A DNA stretch of 35,133 bases from an uncultured Granulosicoccus sp. (GTDB taxonomy: Bacteria > Pseudomonadota > Gammaproteobacteria > Granulosicoccales > Granulosicoccaceae). The stretch lies in the NCBI GenBank assembly GCA_938016235.1, contig CALLPU010000278.1:1-35133 (forward strand), given 5' to 3'. Positions 1-9,088 of the stretch are shown here, piece by piece. Position 1 is the first letter of the stretch. Each line of letters begins with the position of its first letter. Under the pieces are notes generated by a model. That model was given only the letters and a program-made list of their open reading frames with translations, was not told the origin of the DNA and ran no database searches. The position numbers and the translations under genes were made by a program.

Positions 1-68
1 CCGATGGGATCCTCGCCGGGCCAGTACTTCTCGGCCATGGTCTCATCGACGATGACGACGCGCTGCGC
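1..68 (-). pseudogene. Fragment of a MacB/FtsX-like ABC permease (periplasmic core end)
   Basis: On the minus strand, positions 59 to 1 read VVIVDETMAEKYWPGEDPIG, preceded by AQR. This resembles the conserved stretch near the end of the MacB periplasmic core domain in MacB/FtsX-family permeases, typically V-x-I-V/I-N/D-E-x-x-A-x-x-Y/F-W/F-P-G-E-D-P-I/L-G. It lies in a different frame from the helicase that runs into it and has no relation to helicase sequence. Only about 20 residues are visible because the window ends. It is either the real start of another gene joined by a rearrangement or a chimeric contig end. The family match is from memory of the motif, not a search. Confidence 0.55.
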
Positions 69-1009
69 TCAACGTCGAGTCCGCGTGCTGCCACATCGGT
101 GGCCACCAGAATATCCAGCTGGCCACGCTTGAGTTTTTCGACCATCTGCTCACGCTGTTTTTGAGCCATGTCGCCGTTCATGGCAGCGGCGGTGAATCCG
201 CGAGCGATCAGTTTGTCGGCTACTTCTACTGTGGCCGTACGTGTGCGCACGAATACCAGCATGGCATCGAACGTCTCGGCTTCCAGAATTCTTGTCAGCG
301 CATCAAGCTTGTGCAGGCCGCTGACCAGCCAGAAGCGTTGTCGAATCGTGGCGGCTGTGGTCAACCGGCCTTCGATGGTGATCTCAACGGGATCAGTGAG
401 ATGCTTTGCGGCGATACGTCGGATAACCGGAGGCATGGTTGCCGAGAACAACGCCATTTGTCGTTTGGCTGGCGTTTGTTCAAGGATCCACTCCACGTCA
501 TCAATGAAGCCCATGCGCAGCATTTCATCGGCTTCATCCAGAACCAGTGTTTTCAGGTTATCCAGCTTCAGAGTGCCTCGACGCATGTGGTCCATGATGC
601 GCCCGGGTGTGCCTACCACAATATTGACGCCGCGGTTCAACTGCTTGATTTGGCCGGTGTAATCCTGACCGCCATAGACAGGTAGCACGCGCAGGTTCTT
701 CATGTGCTTGGCGTATTTACTGAACGCCTCTGCAACCTGTATGGCCAGCTCTCGGGTGGGTGCCAGAACCAGCGCCTGAACACCCCGTGCGTTCAAGTCC
801 AGCCGGGCCAGTATGGGTAGCGCAAAAGCGGCCGTTTTGCCGGTTCCGGTGGGTGCGTGCCCAAACAGGTCTTTGCCCTCCAGCAGGGGCGGCAGGGTGC
901 GCGACTGGATGGGAGTGGGGGTCTCGTAACCGACATCTTGAACAGCACGCAAGAGTGCGGCGGGTAGTTCAAGTTCTGAAAAGTGCGTTATAGCGTTGGA
1001 TTCCGACAT
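65..1009 (-). CDS. DEAD-box ATP-dependent RNA helicase (DeaD/CsdA-like), 3' end lost
   Basis: This gene unwinds structured RNA in the cytoplasm (ribosome assembly, cold adaptation or mRNA decay are usual for the family). About 314 residues are present from ATG at 1009. Visible in order are the Q-motif (YETPTPIQ), Walker A/motif I (APTGTGKT), PTRELA, GG, TPGR, motif II DEAD in VLDEADEML, motif III SAT, and the second RecA domain through ATDVAARGLDVER. The open frame stays clean to that point, then changes at about position 66 into unrelated sequence, so motif VI (HRIGRTGR) and any C-terminal RNA-binding region are missing. Start choice: the ATG gives a normal N-terminus MSESNAITHF just ahead of the Q-motif. 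The truncation is at the window edge and may be an assembly artefact. Confidence 0.88.
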
Positions 1010-1110
1010 GGCGGGAGCTTACCGTGTTATGGCAGGCCTAGGTGGCAAGCTTGCCTGAATATTGAAGCGCGCCGTATTATCCGTTCATCACTGATGAGAG
1101 CGAATGTCAC

Positions 1111-1575
1111 ATGAATTACTGGCTTTTCAAATCCGAGCCCGATGCATTCAGTATTGATGATCTGTATGCCATGAAGGGCAAAAGAGACCATTGGGATGGA
1201 ATTCGAAATTACCAGGCGCGTAACTTGATGCGTGACGAGATGAAAAAGGGCGATATGGGGTTCTTTTATCACTCCAGTTGCAAGGTGCCTGGCATTGTAG
1301 GCGTCGTTGAAGTGGTTAAGGAGGCGTACCCCGATCACACGGCCTGGGACCCGAAGTCCTCCTACTACGACCCCAAATCCAGTGAAGAGAACCCACGCTG
1401 GTGCATGGTTGATGTGAAATTCAGGCAGAAGTACGACGAGGTGATTTCCCTGGAACGGCTGCGAACAGTCAAGAGGCTCGAGGGGATGGTGTTGTTGCAG
1501 AAGGGGAGTCGCCTGTCGATTCAACCCGTAACCAAAGCGCACTGGAACGTCATCACAAAATTAGGGCAGTCATAG
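1111..1575 (+). CDS. EVE domain-containing protein
   Basis: A 154-residue single-domain protein of the EVE family, a PUA-like fold related to YTH domains and proposed to bind modified bases. The N-terminus MNYWLFKSEP, the W-D-G-I-R-N-Y-Q-A-R segment (about 28-37), the GDMGFFYHSS stretch and the following GIVGVVEV strand are all typical of EVE proteins. The length is normal for the stand-alone bacterial form, and the ATG at 1111 begins exactly at the conserved N-terminus. It sits divergent from the helicase with about 100 bases between. Its precise substrate is unknown. The family assignment is secure, the function is not. Confidence 0.93.
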   Translation: MNYWLFKSEPDAFSIDDLYAMKGKRDHWDGIRNYQARNLMRDEMKKGDMGFFYHSSCKVPGIVGVVEVVKEAYPDHTAWDPKSSYYDPKSSEENPRWCMVDVKFRQKYDEVISLERLRTVKRLEGMVLLQKGSRLSIQPVTKAHWNVITKLGQS

Positions 1576-1802
1576 CAGCTGGTTGGCCGTCGTCCCAGGT
1601 AATACACCGTGCATGTGGGCGGTGATGCTGTTGATGCGTAACGTACGAAGCGTTCGCTGATACCGACAGGTATTCCTGCGCGGCGAAGGAGCGCAGCTGT
1701 CCGAGTAACCCATAGCCCCGGCTTGCGTATCAAGCATTCGCGCTGTGGTGCCTATAAGTGTGATTGGAAGTGGGTAAACCAACACAACTCGGTTTCACAG
1801 CG

Positions 1803-2486
1803 ATGCGAAAAGACATAATTCTATGGCTAATAGCCGGAATCTGGCTGGTGTTGTTGAGTGGCACGTTATACGCCATGGCGGAATACGGATCCTCAGCAGG
1901 TGAATCAGGATCGGCTCCGCAGACCTGGCCTGTTACCGCCGTGGCCGGGCTGGAAACCCATCAGAACAAACCAACACTGGTGCTCTTTGCACACCCGCTG
2001 TGTCCGTGTACACGAGCTACCTTGTGGGAACTTGAAAACATGACGAACAGACTGCATGGCCTGTTCAAGCTGCATGTCCTGTTCTATCAGCCTGATGATA
2101 CCAGCGCAATGCCAACTATCTGGGAGGCTTCAGATCTCAGAGAGCTTGCAGGACGTCTGCCTGACACGCTCGTGCACGATGATGTTGACGGTGCCATAGC
2201 CAGCCACTTCGGCGCTTACACCTCGGGGCAGGTGTTGCTGTACGACAGCGTAGGTCAGCTTCAGTTTGCCGGTGGTATCACGCCTTCTCGAGGACATGTC
2301 GGCACCAACCCAGGCAGCGCGGCTGTGATCAGTGCCATCCTCAGTGACGATAACGTAGATCCTTTGCAGCCTGCACAAAACCCGGTTTACGGTTGCAGCC
2401 TGCATGCTGCTGACGCTGATGATCGAAAGTTCAGTCCGGTATTGGATGACGATATACGTACACGGCTCCTCCCCGCAGACGTTTGA
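1803..2486 (+). CDS. Membrane-anchored thioredoxin-fold protein with CPC motif (RedB-like)
   Basis: A 227-residue protein with one N-terminal membrane helix (about residues 5-22, ILWLIAGIWLVLL), so probably anchored with the rest in the periplasm. The body has a thioredoxin-like start, TLVLFAHPLCPCTRATLWEL, in which the usual CxxC is replaced by Cys-Pro-Cys followed by Thr-Arg. This CPCxRA arrangement is seen in proteins loosely labelled RedB. A later segment, SGQVLLYDSVGQLQFAGGIT, fits the strand-turn-strand end of a thioredoxin fold. I start at ATG 1803 because the frame upstream only offers TTG/GTG and the membrane anchor begins here. The chemotaxis receptor follows within about 25 bases, so co-transcription is likely. 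The redox role is inferred from the fold. Confidence 0.7.
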   Translation: MRKDIILWLIAGIWLVLLSGTLYAMAEYGSSAGESGSAPQTWPVTAVAGLETHQNKPTLVLFAHPLCPCTRATLWELENMTNRLHGLFKLHVLFYQPDDTSAMPTIWEASDLRELAGRLPDTLVHDDVDGAIASHFGAYTSGQVLLYDSVGQLQFAGGITPSRGHVGTNPGSAAVISAILSDDNVDPLQPAQNPVYGCSLHAADADDRKFSPVLDDDIRTRLLPADV

Positions 2487-2509
2487 ATACTTGAAGACTG
2501 CTCCGCTAC

Positions 2510-4387
2510 ATGACGTGGCTTATTAACCTGCAAACAATACTCATGAACACTGATAACCCGCCAGACATGCTGTCGAACAAGGTCACTGAAATTCAGTCTG
2601 AAAAGTCTGACCGGTCCATGACTGAGGAGCAGCAGGCCGCCGCCAGCGGGCTGTACCACAGAGCGCGCTTCCGGTTTCATCAGAAAGTAGACAAGGTATT
2701 CCTGTTGCTATTGTGCGTGCAGTGGCCGATAGCGGTGGGTTTGGCGATTTTCATGACGCCCTATACGTGGGCAGGTCCCGCCAGTGCGGTCCACCCACAT
2801 GTTTATGCATCCGTAGTGATTGGGGGCCTGGCAACGCTGTTTCCTGCCTGGCTGGTCTGGAAGCACTCCGGTGAAGTGCTTACGCGTCATGTGGTAGCGG
2901 CATCGGCCCTGATCTTTACGGCATTGTTCATACACTTGTCGGGTGGGCGGGACGAAGCGCACTTTCATGTATTCATCATGCTGGCATTCTGCGCCTTGTA
3001 CTTCGACTGGCGTGTGTTGATTACAGCGATGATTGTGGCTGTTCTGGATCATGCACTACGTGGCGTGGTCTACCCGATGTCTGTGTTTGGCGTTTTGGAA
3101 AGTCCTTGGTTTCAAATCATCCGACATGCTGGCTGGGTGGCGTTTGAAGGCTCAGTGCTGATCTACGCGGCTGTGCTGATTGACAAGGACAAGCGCAAAG
3201 CGTCTGAACACCTGGCTATCAGCCAGTTCCGGGAAGTGCAGATCAACAATCTGCTCAAACAGAACGAGCAAGTGTCTGCTGAGAGAGAAGAGCGAGAGCT
3301 TGAAGCCAGAAAACTGGCCGAAGAGAATCGCATCTCCGAGGTCAAACTCAGAGAGGCAGCAGAAGCCTCGACACGTCGAGAGAAGGAGGCAGCCGAGAGT
3401 CAGCGGCGTCAGGTGGATGCTCTTCTCGAGAGCGTTAATCAGGCTGTGTCGGGTGATCTTAACGCGCGTATTACGGTCAAGGGTGATGATGCCATTGGCC
3501 AGATGGGGCTTGGTCTGGAGCGTCTGTTGAATGCCCTGAGTGCAAACTTCAGCGAGATCGGAGCTAACGCGCAGACACTGACCAGTGCGGCCAACGAGTT
3601 GATGTCCACCAGTCGAGTGCTGGGACAGGATGCGATAGAAACGTCAGCCCAGGTTGAGCGTGTGTCGGGTAGTGCGAACAGAATCAACAGCGGCGTGCAA
3701 AGCACCGCCTCGTCGACCGAGCAGATGAATCTGGCAATACGCGAGGTATCCCGATGTGCCTCGGAAGCGGTAACCGTGGGCCAGGACGCTGTAACGCTGG
3801 CTGATCAGGCGAATACCACAGTACAGCAGTTGGGAGAGTCCAGTTCGGGCATCGGCAATGTGCTTAAAGTGATTACATCGATTGCGGAGCAGACCAACTT
3901 ACTTGCCTTGAATGCCACCATAGAAGCTGCGCGGGCAGGCGATGCGGGCAAAGGTTTTGCTGTGGTAGCCAATGAGGTGAAGGATCTGGCGAAGGAGACC
4001 GCCAAGGCAACCGATGAGATATCTTCCAGGATCGCAGCGATACAGGCTGATGCCGGTAATGCTGGCGATGTCATCGCACAGATTGCCGATATCATTCAGC
4101 AAATAGATGGTTATCAGACAACGGTAGCGGCGGCTGTAGAGGAGCAAACCTCAACGACGCGGGAGATCAGCAATAATCTGGCAGCCAGTGCAGAGGGAAG
4201 CGCTGAGATCAGTGGGCATATTGCCGATATCGCGGCGAGAACCGATAGTGCGAAGGCATCTTCTCAGCAGGTACAACGTTCCGCAGAGTCGCTGGGAGAC
4301 ATCGCGGCACGACTGCAAAACCTGCTGGACGTCTATTCGGCGACCGGTACTGGTGCGCCTCAGCTGAGTATGGTCAAAAACGGTTGA
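2510..4387 (+). CDS. Methyl-accepting chemotaxis protein with multi-helix membrane sensor
   Basis: A 625-residue chemoreceptor. Residues about 64-225 hold five or six membrane helices instead of the usual two helices flanking a periplasmic sensor. Within them lie HLSGG (His142), HFH (His151 and 153) and DHALR (His181), which could bind a metal or haem. A coiled coil (about 235-300) leads into a HAMP-like segment (about 301-345). The cytoplasmic signalling domain follows, with the conserved hairpin tip QTNLLALNATIEAARAG at about 461-477 that contacts CheA and CheW. No C-terminal CheR pentapeptide is evident. ATG 2510 is used, but ATG 2543 and 2570 are alternatives; none has a clear ribosome binding site. 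The likely partner is the CPC thioredoxin-fold protein just upstream. Confidence 0.9.
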   Translation: MTWLINLQTILMNTDNPPDMLSNKVTEIQSEKSDRSMTEEQQAAASGLYHRARFRFHQKVDKVFLLLLCVQWPIAVGLAIFMTPYTWAGPASAVHPHVYASVVIGGLATLFPAWLVWKHSGEVLTRHVVAASALIFTALFIHLSGGRDEAHFHVFIMLAFCALYFDWRVLITAMIVAVLDHALRGVVYPMSVFGVLESPWFQIIRHAGWVAFEGSVLIYAAVLIDKDKRKASEHLAISQFREVQINNLLKQNEQVSAEREERELEARKLAEENRISEVKLREAAEASTRREKEAAESQRRQVDALLESVNQAVSGDLNARITVKGDDAIGQMGLGLERLLNALSANFSEIGANAQTLTSAANELMSTSRVLGQDAIETSAQVERVSGSANRINSGVQSTASSTEQMNLAIREVSRCASEAVTVGQDAVTLADQANTTVQQLGESSSGIGNVLKVITSIAEQTNLLALNATIEAARAGDAGKGFAVVANEVKDLAKETAKATDEISSRIAAIQADAGNAGDVIAQIADIIQQIDGYQTTVAAAVEEQTSTTREISNNLAASAEGSAEISGHIADIAARTDSAKASSQQVQRSAESLGDIAARLQNLLDVYSATGTGAPQLSMVKNG

Positions 4388-4534
4388 GGTGCGTCAGGCG
4401 GTAACGCGTGAGTACGCTGTTGCTGTAGTCGTCGGCACCTGATCTTGTCGACGCTGCAGGAGTTCATCCAGTACGGATACTTGCGCTGGGTGCTCAAAAT
4501 AGTGGCACTCACAGACTAACGGTGAACAATCACA

Positions 4535-5479
4535 CTAGGCCGTTGAGAGAGCGCTTGAACGATGTTCTTGCGGACTCAGTCCACGCGCACGTTTGAACGC
4601 AGCACTAAACGCGAATGGTGTGGCGTAGCCAACTTTTTCCGCAACGGTACCTACCGTTTCGTCCGGTTGGCATAACATGTCGGCCGCAAGCGCCATTCGC
4701 CAGTTCTTCAGAAATGTCATCGGTGGTTCGCCAACCAGATCATGGAACCGTCGCGCAAGCGATGCACGGGATGCGCCCGATTCAGCCGCGAGCTTATCCA
4801 TCGTCCATGGGTGGCCAGGTTCGTCGTGCATGAGTCGAAGCGCGCGCTCAACAATCCGGTCACTCTGGTTTCGCCACCACTCTGGTGTGCTTGAATCCTG
4901 TTGTGCGAACCAGGCCTTGAGCACCGCAGTTACCAGCAGATCGAGTAAGCGATCCAGTACGGCAGCCTGACCGGGTTCATCCTTTACCACTTCTTCGCAG
5001 AGCAACGGAACAAGCGGCGATTCCCAATCCGTACGCGACAAAAATAATACGCTCGGCAACGCCCGTAACAGACGATCACTAATATCGCTGAGATGCTCGT
5101 AGGCGCCCACAAGGAATACCGTCGAGCCATCTGGATCGTTGCCCCATGTTCGTACGCCATGCGTCATTTCTTCCAGCACGGAGTTTCCGTCCAGGTCGCA
5201 ACAGCGCTGGCCCGGGTAAACAGTGACGATAGGATTTGTCGTGGGCGAGTCGGCGACATTGTAGTGGTCTGGCGCGCGGGTAACGGCAATGTCCCCCGGG
5301 CCGATCCGCACCGGATTACCGTCATCGGGCACCACCCATGCCTCGCCCGTCACGCCGGCAATCAGCGTCAGTGGTGATTCGGCGAGAATTCTCAGTGACC
5401 ACGGTGAGCTCATCACCGTACGTAGCGCGAAGGCTCCGCGCGCGCGGGGCGCATCCAATAATCCACCTAATGTGTCCAT
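4535..5479 (-). CDS. AraC family transcriptional regulator (cupin-type sensor)
   Basis: A 314-residue regulator. The N-terminal part (about 1-190) matches the AraC-binding-like cupin family found in regulators of small reductase operons (LLDAPRARGAFALR, GEAWV, GPGDIAV). The C-terminal part (about 208-308) is a double helix-turn-helix: WTMDKLAAESGASRASLARRF is the first and TVAEKVGYATPFAFSAAFKR the second, ending with the usual R-G-x-x-P-Q-E-H. It is transcribed divergently from the NmrA-like reductase with about 130 bases between, so it most likely controls that pair from the shared intergenic region. The effector is unknown. Confidence 0.9.
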   Translation of the reverse strand: MDTLGGLLDAPRARGAFALRTVMSSPWSLRILAESPLTLIAGVTGEAWVVPDDGNPVRIGPGDIAVTRAPDHYNVADSPTTNPIVTVYPGQRCCDLDGNSVLEEMTHGVRTWGNDPDGSTVFLVGAYEHLSDISDRLLRALPSVLFLSRTDWESPLVPLLCEEVVKDEPGQAAVLDRLLDLLVTAVLKAWFAQQDSSTPEWWRNQSDRIVERALRLMHDEPGHPWTMDKLAAESGASRASLARRFHDLVGEPPMTFLKNWRMALAADMLCQPDETVGTVAEKVGYATPFAFSAAFKRARGLSPQEHRSSALSTA

Positions 5480-5612
5480 AGGCCAATCTTAGACGAATAC
5501 GTATGAATCTGATCGAACCTAGCATGGTGCGTCAAGCGGATCACCCGTAGCCTGAGTTGTGTGGAATTCAGCCAGTTCGGCAACCGCAAACTGACACAAT
5601 CAGGAGAGCATC

Positions 5613-6485
5613 ATGAAAGCACAAACAAGCACTTTCGGAAATCAGGACGGCATTACACTGGTACTGGGCGGTACCGGCAAGACGGGGCGTCGCGTCGCAG
5701 AAAAACTCGAGCAACGGGGTGTTCAGACGCGCATCGCGTCTCGCTCGGCGAACCCTTCATTCGACTGGAACGAACCAACTACCTGGGATGCCGCCCTTGA
5801 AGGCGTCACAGCAGCTTACATCACATACGCTCCGGATCTCGCGATACCAGGCGCTACAGGTTCGATCAGGGCGTTTGTGGAGAAAGCGACCTTGCGCGGC
5901 GTCAAACGCATGGTGCTTCTATCGGGCCGCGGCGAGGAAGAGGCTCAAGCGTGTGAGCGCATCATTCAGGAAGCTGACGTCGAATGGACCATCGTTCGTG
6001 CAAGCTGGTTCATGCAGAATTTCTCGGAAGGAGAGTTCCTCGGCATGGTGATGAACGGTGCGATCACCCTGCCCGCCGGTGATACCCCTGAACCGTTCGT
6101 TGACGTTAATGATATCGCCGATGTCGCGGTTGCGGCATTGACGGAGGAAGGACATGCCCATGAGATCTATGAGGTAACCGGTCCACGCATGTTGACCTTC
6201 AGCGAGCTGGCCAATGAGATTTCTCAAGCTGCCGATCGAGACGTTCAGTTTATTCAAATCCCGAAAGAGGCATTCGCTCAGGGCATCGCCGAATCAGGCG
6301 CACCGGAAAACATTGCATGGTTGTTGAACTATCTGTTCGAAACGGTCCTTGATGGTCGCAACGCTTACATCTGTGATGGCGTCAAGCGTGCGCTGGGCCG
6401 AGAGCCCACCGACTTTGCAGAGTATGCAAAACGCGTCGCGGCTCGTGGCACCTGGGCTGTCACTGACGACGAGGTGGCCGCATGA
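5613..6485 (+). CDS. NmrA-like NAD(P)-binding reductase (atypical SDR)
   Basis: A 290-residue Rossmann-fold protein. The dinucleotide motif is GGTGKTGRRV (about 19-28). Other family marks are RMVLLSGRG, the W-T-I-V-R-A-S-W-F-M-Q-N-F segment typical of NmrA/YtfG-type atypical SDRs, and the FVDVNDIADVA strand. It is probably an NAD(P)H-dependent reductase for a small quinone or carbonyl compound, or an NADP sensor. The ribosome binding site AGGAGA lies 8 bases before ATG 5613. The stop codon overlaps the next start by four bases (ATGA), so it is translationally coupled to the DUF1772 gene. AraC-NmrA-DUF1772 is a common bacterial cassette. Confidence 0.9.
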   Translation: MKAQTSTFGNQDGITLVLGGTGKTGRRVAEKLEQRGVQTRIASRSANPSFDWNEPTTWDAALEGVTAAYITYAPDLAIPGATGSIRAFVEKATLRGVKRMVLLSGRGEEEAQACERIIQEADVEWTIVRASWFMQNFSEGEFLGMVMNGAITLPAGDTPEPFVDVNDIADVAVAALTEEGHAHEIYEVTGPRMLTFSELANEISQAADRDVQFIQIPKEAFAQGIAESGAPENIAWLLNYLFETVLDGRNAYICDGVKRALGREPTDFAEYAKRVAARGTWAVTDDEVAA

Positions 6486-6979
6486 ATACGGTTGTCACAT
6501 CGGTTGTTGTGCTTGCATTGCTCGGCTCGGCATTGATCGGTGGCGTCTTCTTCGCCTTCTCTAGCTTCGTCATGAAAGCGCTCGCGCGAACGCCCTCTTC
6601 GGAGGGCATCGCCGCGATGCAGTCGATCAACATCGTCGTACTGAACCGCTCATTTCTCGTCGCGTTCATGGGTACGGCGGTGCTATCGCTTTTTGTTATG
6701 GGCCTTGCCTTTAACGTGTGGGGTACACCTTCAGCGCTATACTTCCTGTCGGGTGCACTCCTGTACCTCGTCGGCACTTTCCTTGTTACCGGGCTTGGCA
6801 ATGTCCCGTTGAACGACCAGCTGGCTGCAGTGTCTGCCACCGATCCCGCCGCCACTACCGTGTGGGAACACTATCTGGATCGGTGGACGCGACTTAACAC
6901 GATACGTACTTCTGCGGCGATGGCAGCTGCACTCCTATTCACCCTTGGTCTTGTGCAAAGCGAGGTGCCGCATGTCTGA
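6482..6979 (+). CDS. DUF1772 (anthrone oxygenase-like) membrane protein
   Basis: A 165-residue membrane protein with four predicted helices (about 5-27, 56-76, 83-103 and 142-160). The pattern of an N-terminal GGVFFAFSSFVMKAL segment, N-V-P-L-N near 107 and a W-x-R-x-N-x-x-R motif before the last helix matches DUF1772, a family that includes fungal anthrone oxygenases and many uncharacterised bacterial members. A Shine-Dalgarno-like GAGGTGG lies inside the end of the upstream gene. It probably acts with the NmrA-like reductase on the same small molecule, which I cannot identify. Confidence 0.88.
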   Translation: MNTVVTSVVVLALLGSALIGGVFFAFSSFVMKALARTPSSEGIAAMQSINIVVLNRSFLVAFMGTAVLSLFVMGLAFNVWGTPSALYFLSGALLYLVGTFLVTGLGNVPLNDQLAAVSATDPAATTVWEHYLDRWTRLNTIRTSAAMAAALLFTLGLVQSEVPHV

Positions 6980-7042
6980 GTTACTGGACCAATGCGCCAA
7001 TGCACCGCTGAGAATATTCCTGGATGAGCACCAGCCGATCGG

Positions 7043-7522
7043 CTACTCCTCTTTGAGCAGTTTTTCAAACAGCGAGTCTGCAGTCTTGACGAAGCCCGGG
7101 ATATCTTCCTGCCACTTTTTGTTGAGTTTTTCGTTATAGTTCAGATACAGCTTGCCGTCGACCACCGTCCATTGGTCGGGCTCGATCTTGACCAGACTCT
7201 CCTGAGCCACGCCATAGGCGCAATAGCCGCCGTACTGCGGAGCGTATTTCTCCGGCTCTGCAATGAATAGATCCAGGTGTTCCTGAGTGGAAAACTTCCA
7301 GGTGGCACCTGACCACTCGGTGGAATACTGGTCACTGCCTTCCACAGGCTTGCTCTGGGTAAAGTAGGCCACGGTGTCGTATCCGCGTATGGCGATACCG
7401 TTCGGCTCGTATCCGAACAGGCCTTCTTTTTCCAGTGTATTTATGCGTTCAGCCGCCATGACACTCGCTGTCATCGACAGCATCAGTACGGCAGAGCTCA
7501 GTAGACGTTTCAGGTGTTTCAT
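7043..7522 (-). CDS. Secreted YHS domain-containing protein
   Basis: A 159-residue protein with a cleavable signal peptide (about 1-23, ending SVMA). The mature part contains the YHS-type pattern: GIAIRGYDTVAYFTQ, then W-x-F-S-T-x-E-H-x-D-L-F, then P-E-K-Y-A-P-Q-Y-G-G-Y-C-A-Y-G. YHS domains are often metal-associated, and free-standing exported versions are common in proteobacteria but poorly understood. It ends close to the end of the DUF1772 gene (convergent) and starts 130 bases from the end of the batD gene, reading the same way as that operon. Whether it belongs to it is unclear. Confidence 0.9.
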   Translation of the reverse strand: MKHLKRLLSSAVLMLSMTASVMAAERINTLEKEGLFGYEPNGIAIRGYDTVAYFTQSKPVEGSDQYSTEWSGATWKFSTQEHLDLFIAEPEKYAPQYGGYCAYGVAQESLVKIEPDQWTVVDGKLYLNYNEKLNKKWQEDIPGFVKTADSLFEKLLKEE

Positions 7523-7654
7523 GGTGTTTCCGGATGATGGGTTAATGAGTGAGTTTCGCTGTCTTTGAGGCGGTTAGTGCCAAAAAGTTTTATAACTATT
7601 TGTAGTCTGGCGCCAGGGTTTGGGACATTTCGCGGTGTTGAACAAGATATCCCT

Positions 7655-9088
7655 TCACAATTCGGGTAGAACTCGAGCCGCCAGGCCCGATCTGGTCAAC
7701 TGACCGATTGCACGTTTTGCGCGCCATTCGCGCAACCAGAGCAGGCTGGCAAACAGGCTCAGGACGAAAAGCGTGATTGCCCAGTAGGGAAAATTCGCTC
7801 CGCTGCCGCGAAGTTTGAGCATCACGGCGCTCCACCAGTGATCGTTCAGCGCAATATCCGCCAGTAAATCAGCACGATCCGGCAGTCCCACATTGATTCG
7901 TCTGGCCGGGATGATCGCTTCTTCGGCTGTGTCACGGGTCGTGTCATGCCAGACCACTCTGACCGTATCCAGAAATACCGGAATCGGGCTCTGGGCAACC
8001 ATGCGAAACGTGAATGTGGCTGTGGCTTCTGGACTATTGCCCGTCAGCTGTTCCGTTCGAGTTTGTTTGATCAGGGTAGTACTGAGTGCGCGGCTTTCCA
8101 ACGGCACCACGTCGGGCAGATGGCTGGCCAGCACGCCGTTGGCTGTTAACGTGATGGTGCGCAGGATTTCGTCGCCGGCGGAGAGCTCTCTGGGATCTTT
8201 CGACCAGTCATCGACCAGTGATACTCCCGTGGCCGGTAACCACCAATCAGACACCGACGCCGCTGCTTTTATCTGAATCTGCTGATCCGGGGTCTTGCGA
8301 TCGAAAGCAGCTCGCTGGGTTCTTGAGCGAATGGCTGAGCCTGTCCATTGAATACCGTCGATCGTCAGTGCGCCGGAATGCTGAGCAAACAGATGGTAGC
8401 GCCACGAAATGACGCGCCAGCGATTGTCCGTATCCTGCCCCTCGACCGTGCGGCGTTCTTCAAATTCACTCAAGACATCGAAGCCGTGAAACGAGGGCAG
8501 TGTCAGTGATTCCTCGGTAATGGGATAGCGATGCTTCAGGATGATGTCGGCGACCATGTGTTGTCCGACGTAGGGTGTGTTGATATCGGCAGATGCCGAC
8601 TCTGTGATGATCTGATTATTATCGAGTGTTAACTGCATCGTGACTTGCAGATCATCTTCATCGGGTTGCCAGTCGGTGTCGGCAGGTGGCAACACGTTGA
8701 TGATGACGGTGTTCGAATTCACCGCGCCTTGCGAGGTAATGCCATTCAGTGGACCGAAGAAGGCTCTACCTTCACGACGAGGTACAAACTCCATGCGGCG
8801 CAGCTTGACCTCAACCACGCGTTCATCAATGACCGCTATGCGGGTACCCGTGGTTTCACGAAGCAGATCAGCATCTTTGAAAAGACTGCTGACATCCAAC
8901 GGCTCCACGAGCCCCACGGCCTCAACTTCCAGAATCACGCTGTCACCCAGGTAGACAGCCTCGTTGTCACTGATCAGTGTGATTCCGGGTTTGACCGTGG
9001 CAGCATGGACCATCCCTGCTATCAGACAAAGCAGGCATAACAGCCCCTTGCCGAGTGTCGTTTTGCACAGAGTGGTGCGCGTGCTCAC
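7655..9088 (-). CDS. batD: BatD family protein (oxygen-tolerance/maturation membrane protein)
   Basis: A 477-residue protein with a signal peptide (about 12-29), a long periplasmic region built of beta-sandwich-like repeats, and one membrane helix near the C-terminus (about 433-450) followed by a basic tail. The N-terminal pattern GDSVILEVEAVG and the repeated R-R-x-F-x-P-x-R-E-G segment are characteristic of BatD. The start is GTG 9088, which overlaps the upstream stop (GTGA). In Bat operons BatD works with the VWA proteins BatA and BatB at the membrane. Here it is the last gene of a MoxR operon that begins with a PQQ-associated gene. Confidence 0.88.
   Translation of the reverse strand: MSTRTTLCKTTLGKGLLCLLCLIAGMVHAATVKPGITLISDNEAVYLGDSVILEVEAVGLVEPLDVSSLFKDADLLRETTGTRIAVIDERVVEVKLRRMEFVPRREGRAFFGPLNGITSQGAVNSNTVIINVLPPADTDWQPDEDDLQVTMQLTLDNNQIITESASADINTPYVGQHMVADIILKHRYPITEESLTLPSFHGFDVLSEFEERRTVEGQDTDNRWRVISWRYHLFAQHSGALTIDGIQWTGSAIRSRTQRAAFDRKTPDQQIQIKAAASVSDWWLPATGVSLVDDWSKDPRELSAGDEILRTITLTANGVLASHLPDVVPLESRALSTTLIKQTRTEQLTGNSPEATATFTFRMVAQSPIPVFLDTVRVVWHDTTRDTAEEAIIPARRINVGLPDRADLLADIALNDHWWSAVMLKLRGSGANFPYWAITLFVLSLFASLLWLREWRAKRAIGQLTRSGLAARVLPEL

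Noticed and set aside
161..685. Long plus-strand open frames opposite the helicase.
   Set aside because: They mirror the helicase frame, whose motifs are unmistakable on the minus strand, and encode no recognisable protein.
1676..1696. CTGCGC/GCGCAG hairpin in the 227-base gap after the EVE gene.
   Set aside because: It has no T-run and no resemblance I could see to a known RNA such as 6S; I see nothing else supportable in that gap.
4398..4534. A Cys-rich reading of about 46 codons follows the AraC stop in the same frame on the minus strand (CDCSPLVCECHYFEHP...).
   Set aside because: It has no start codon or ribosome binding site and would need readthrough; AraC is already full length with the normal family end.
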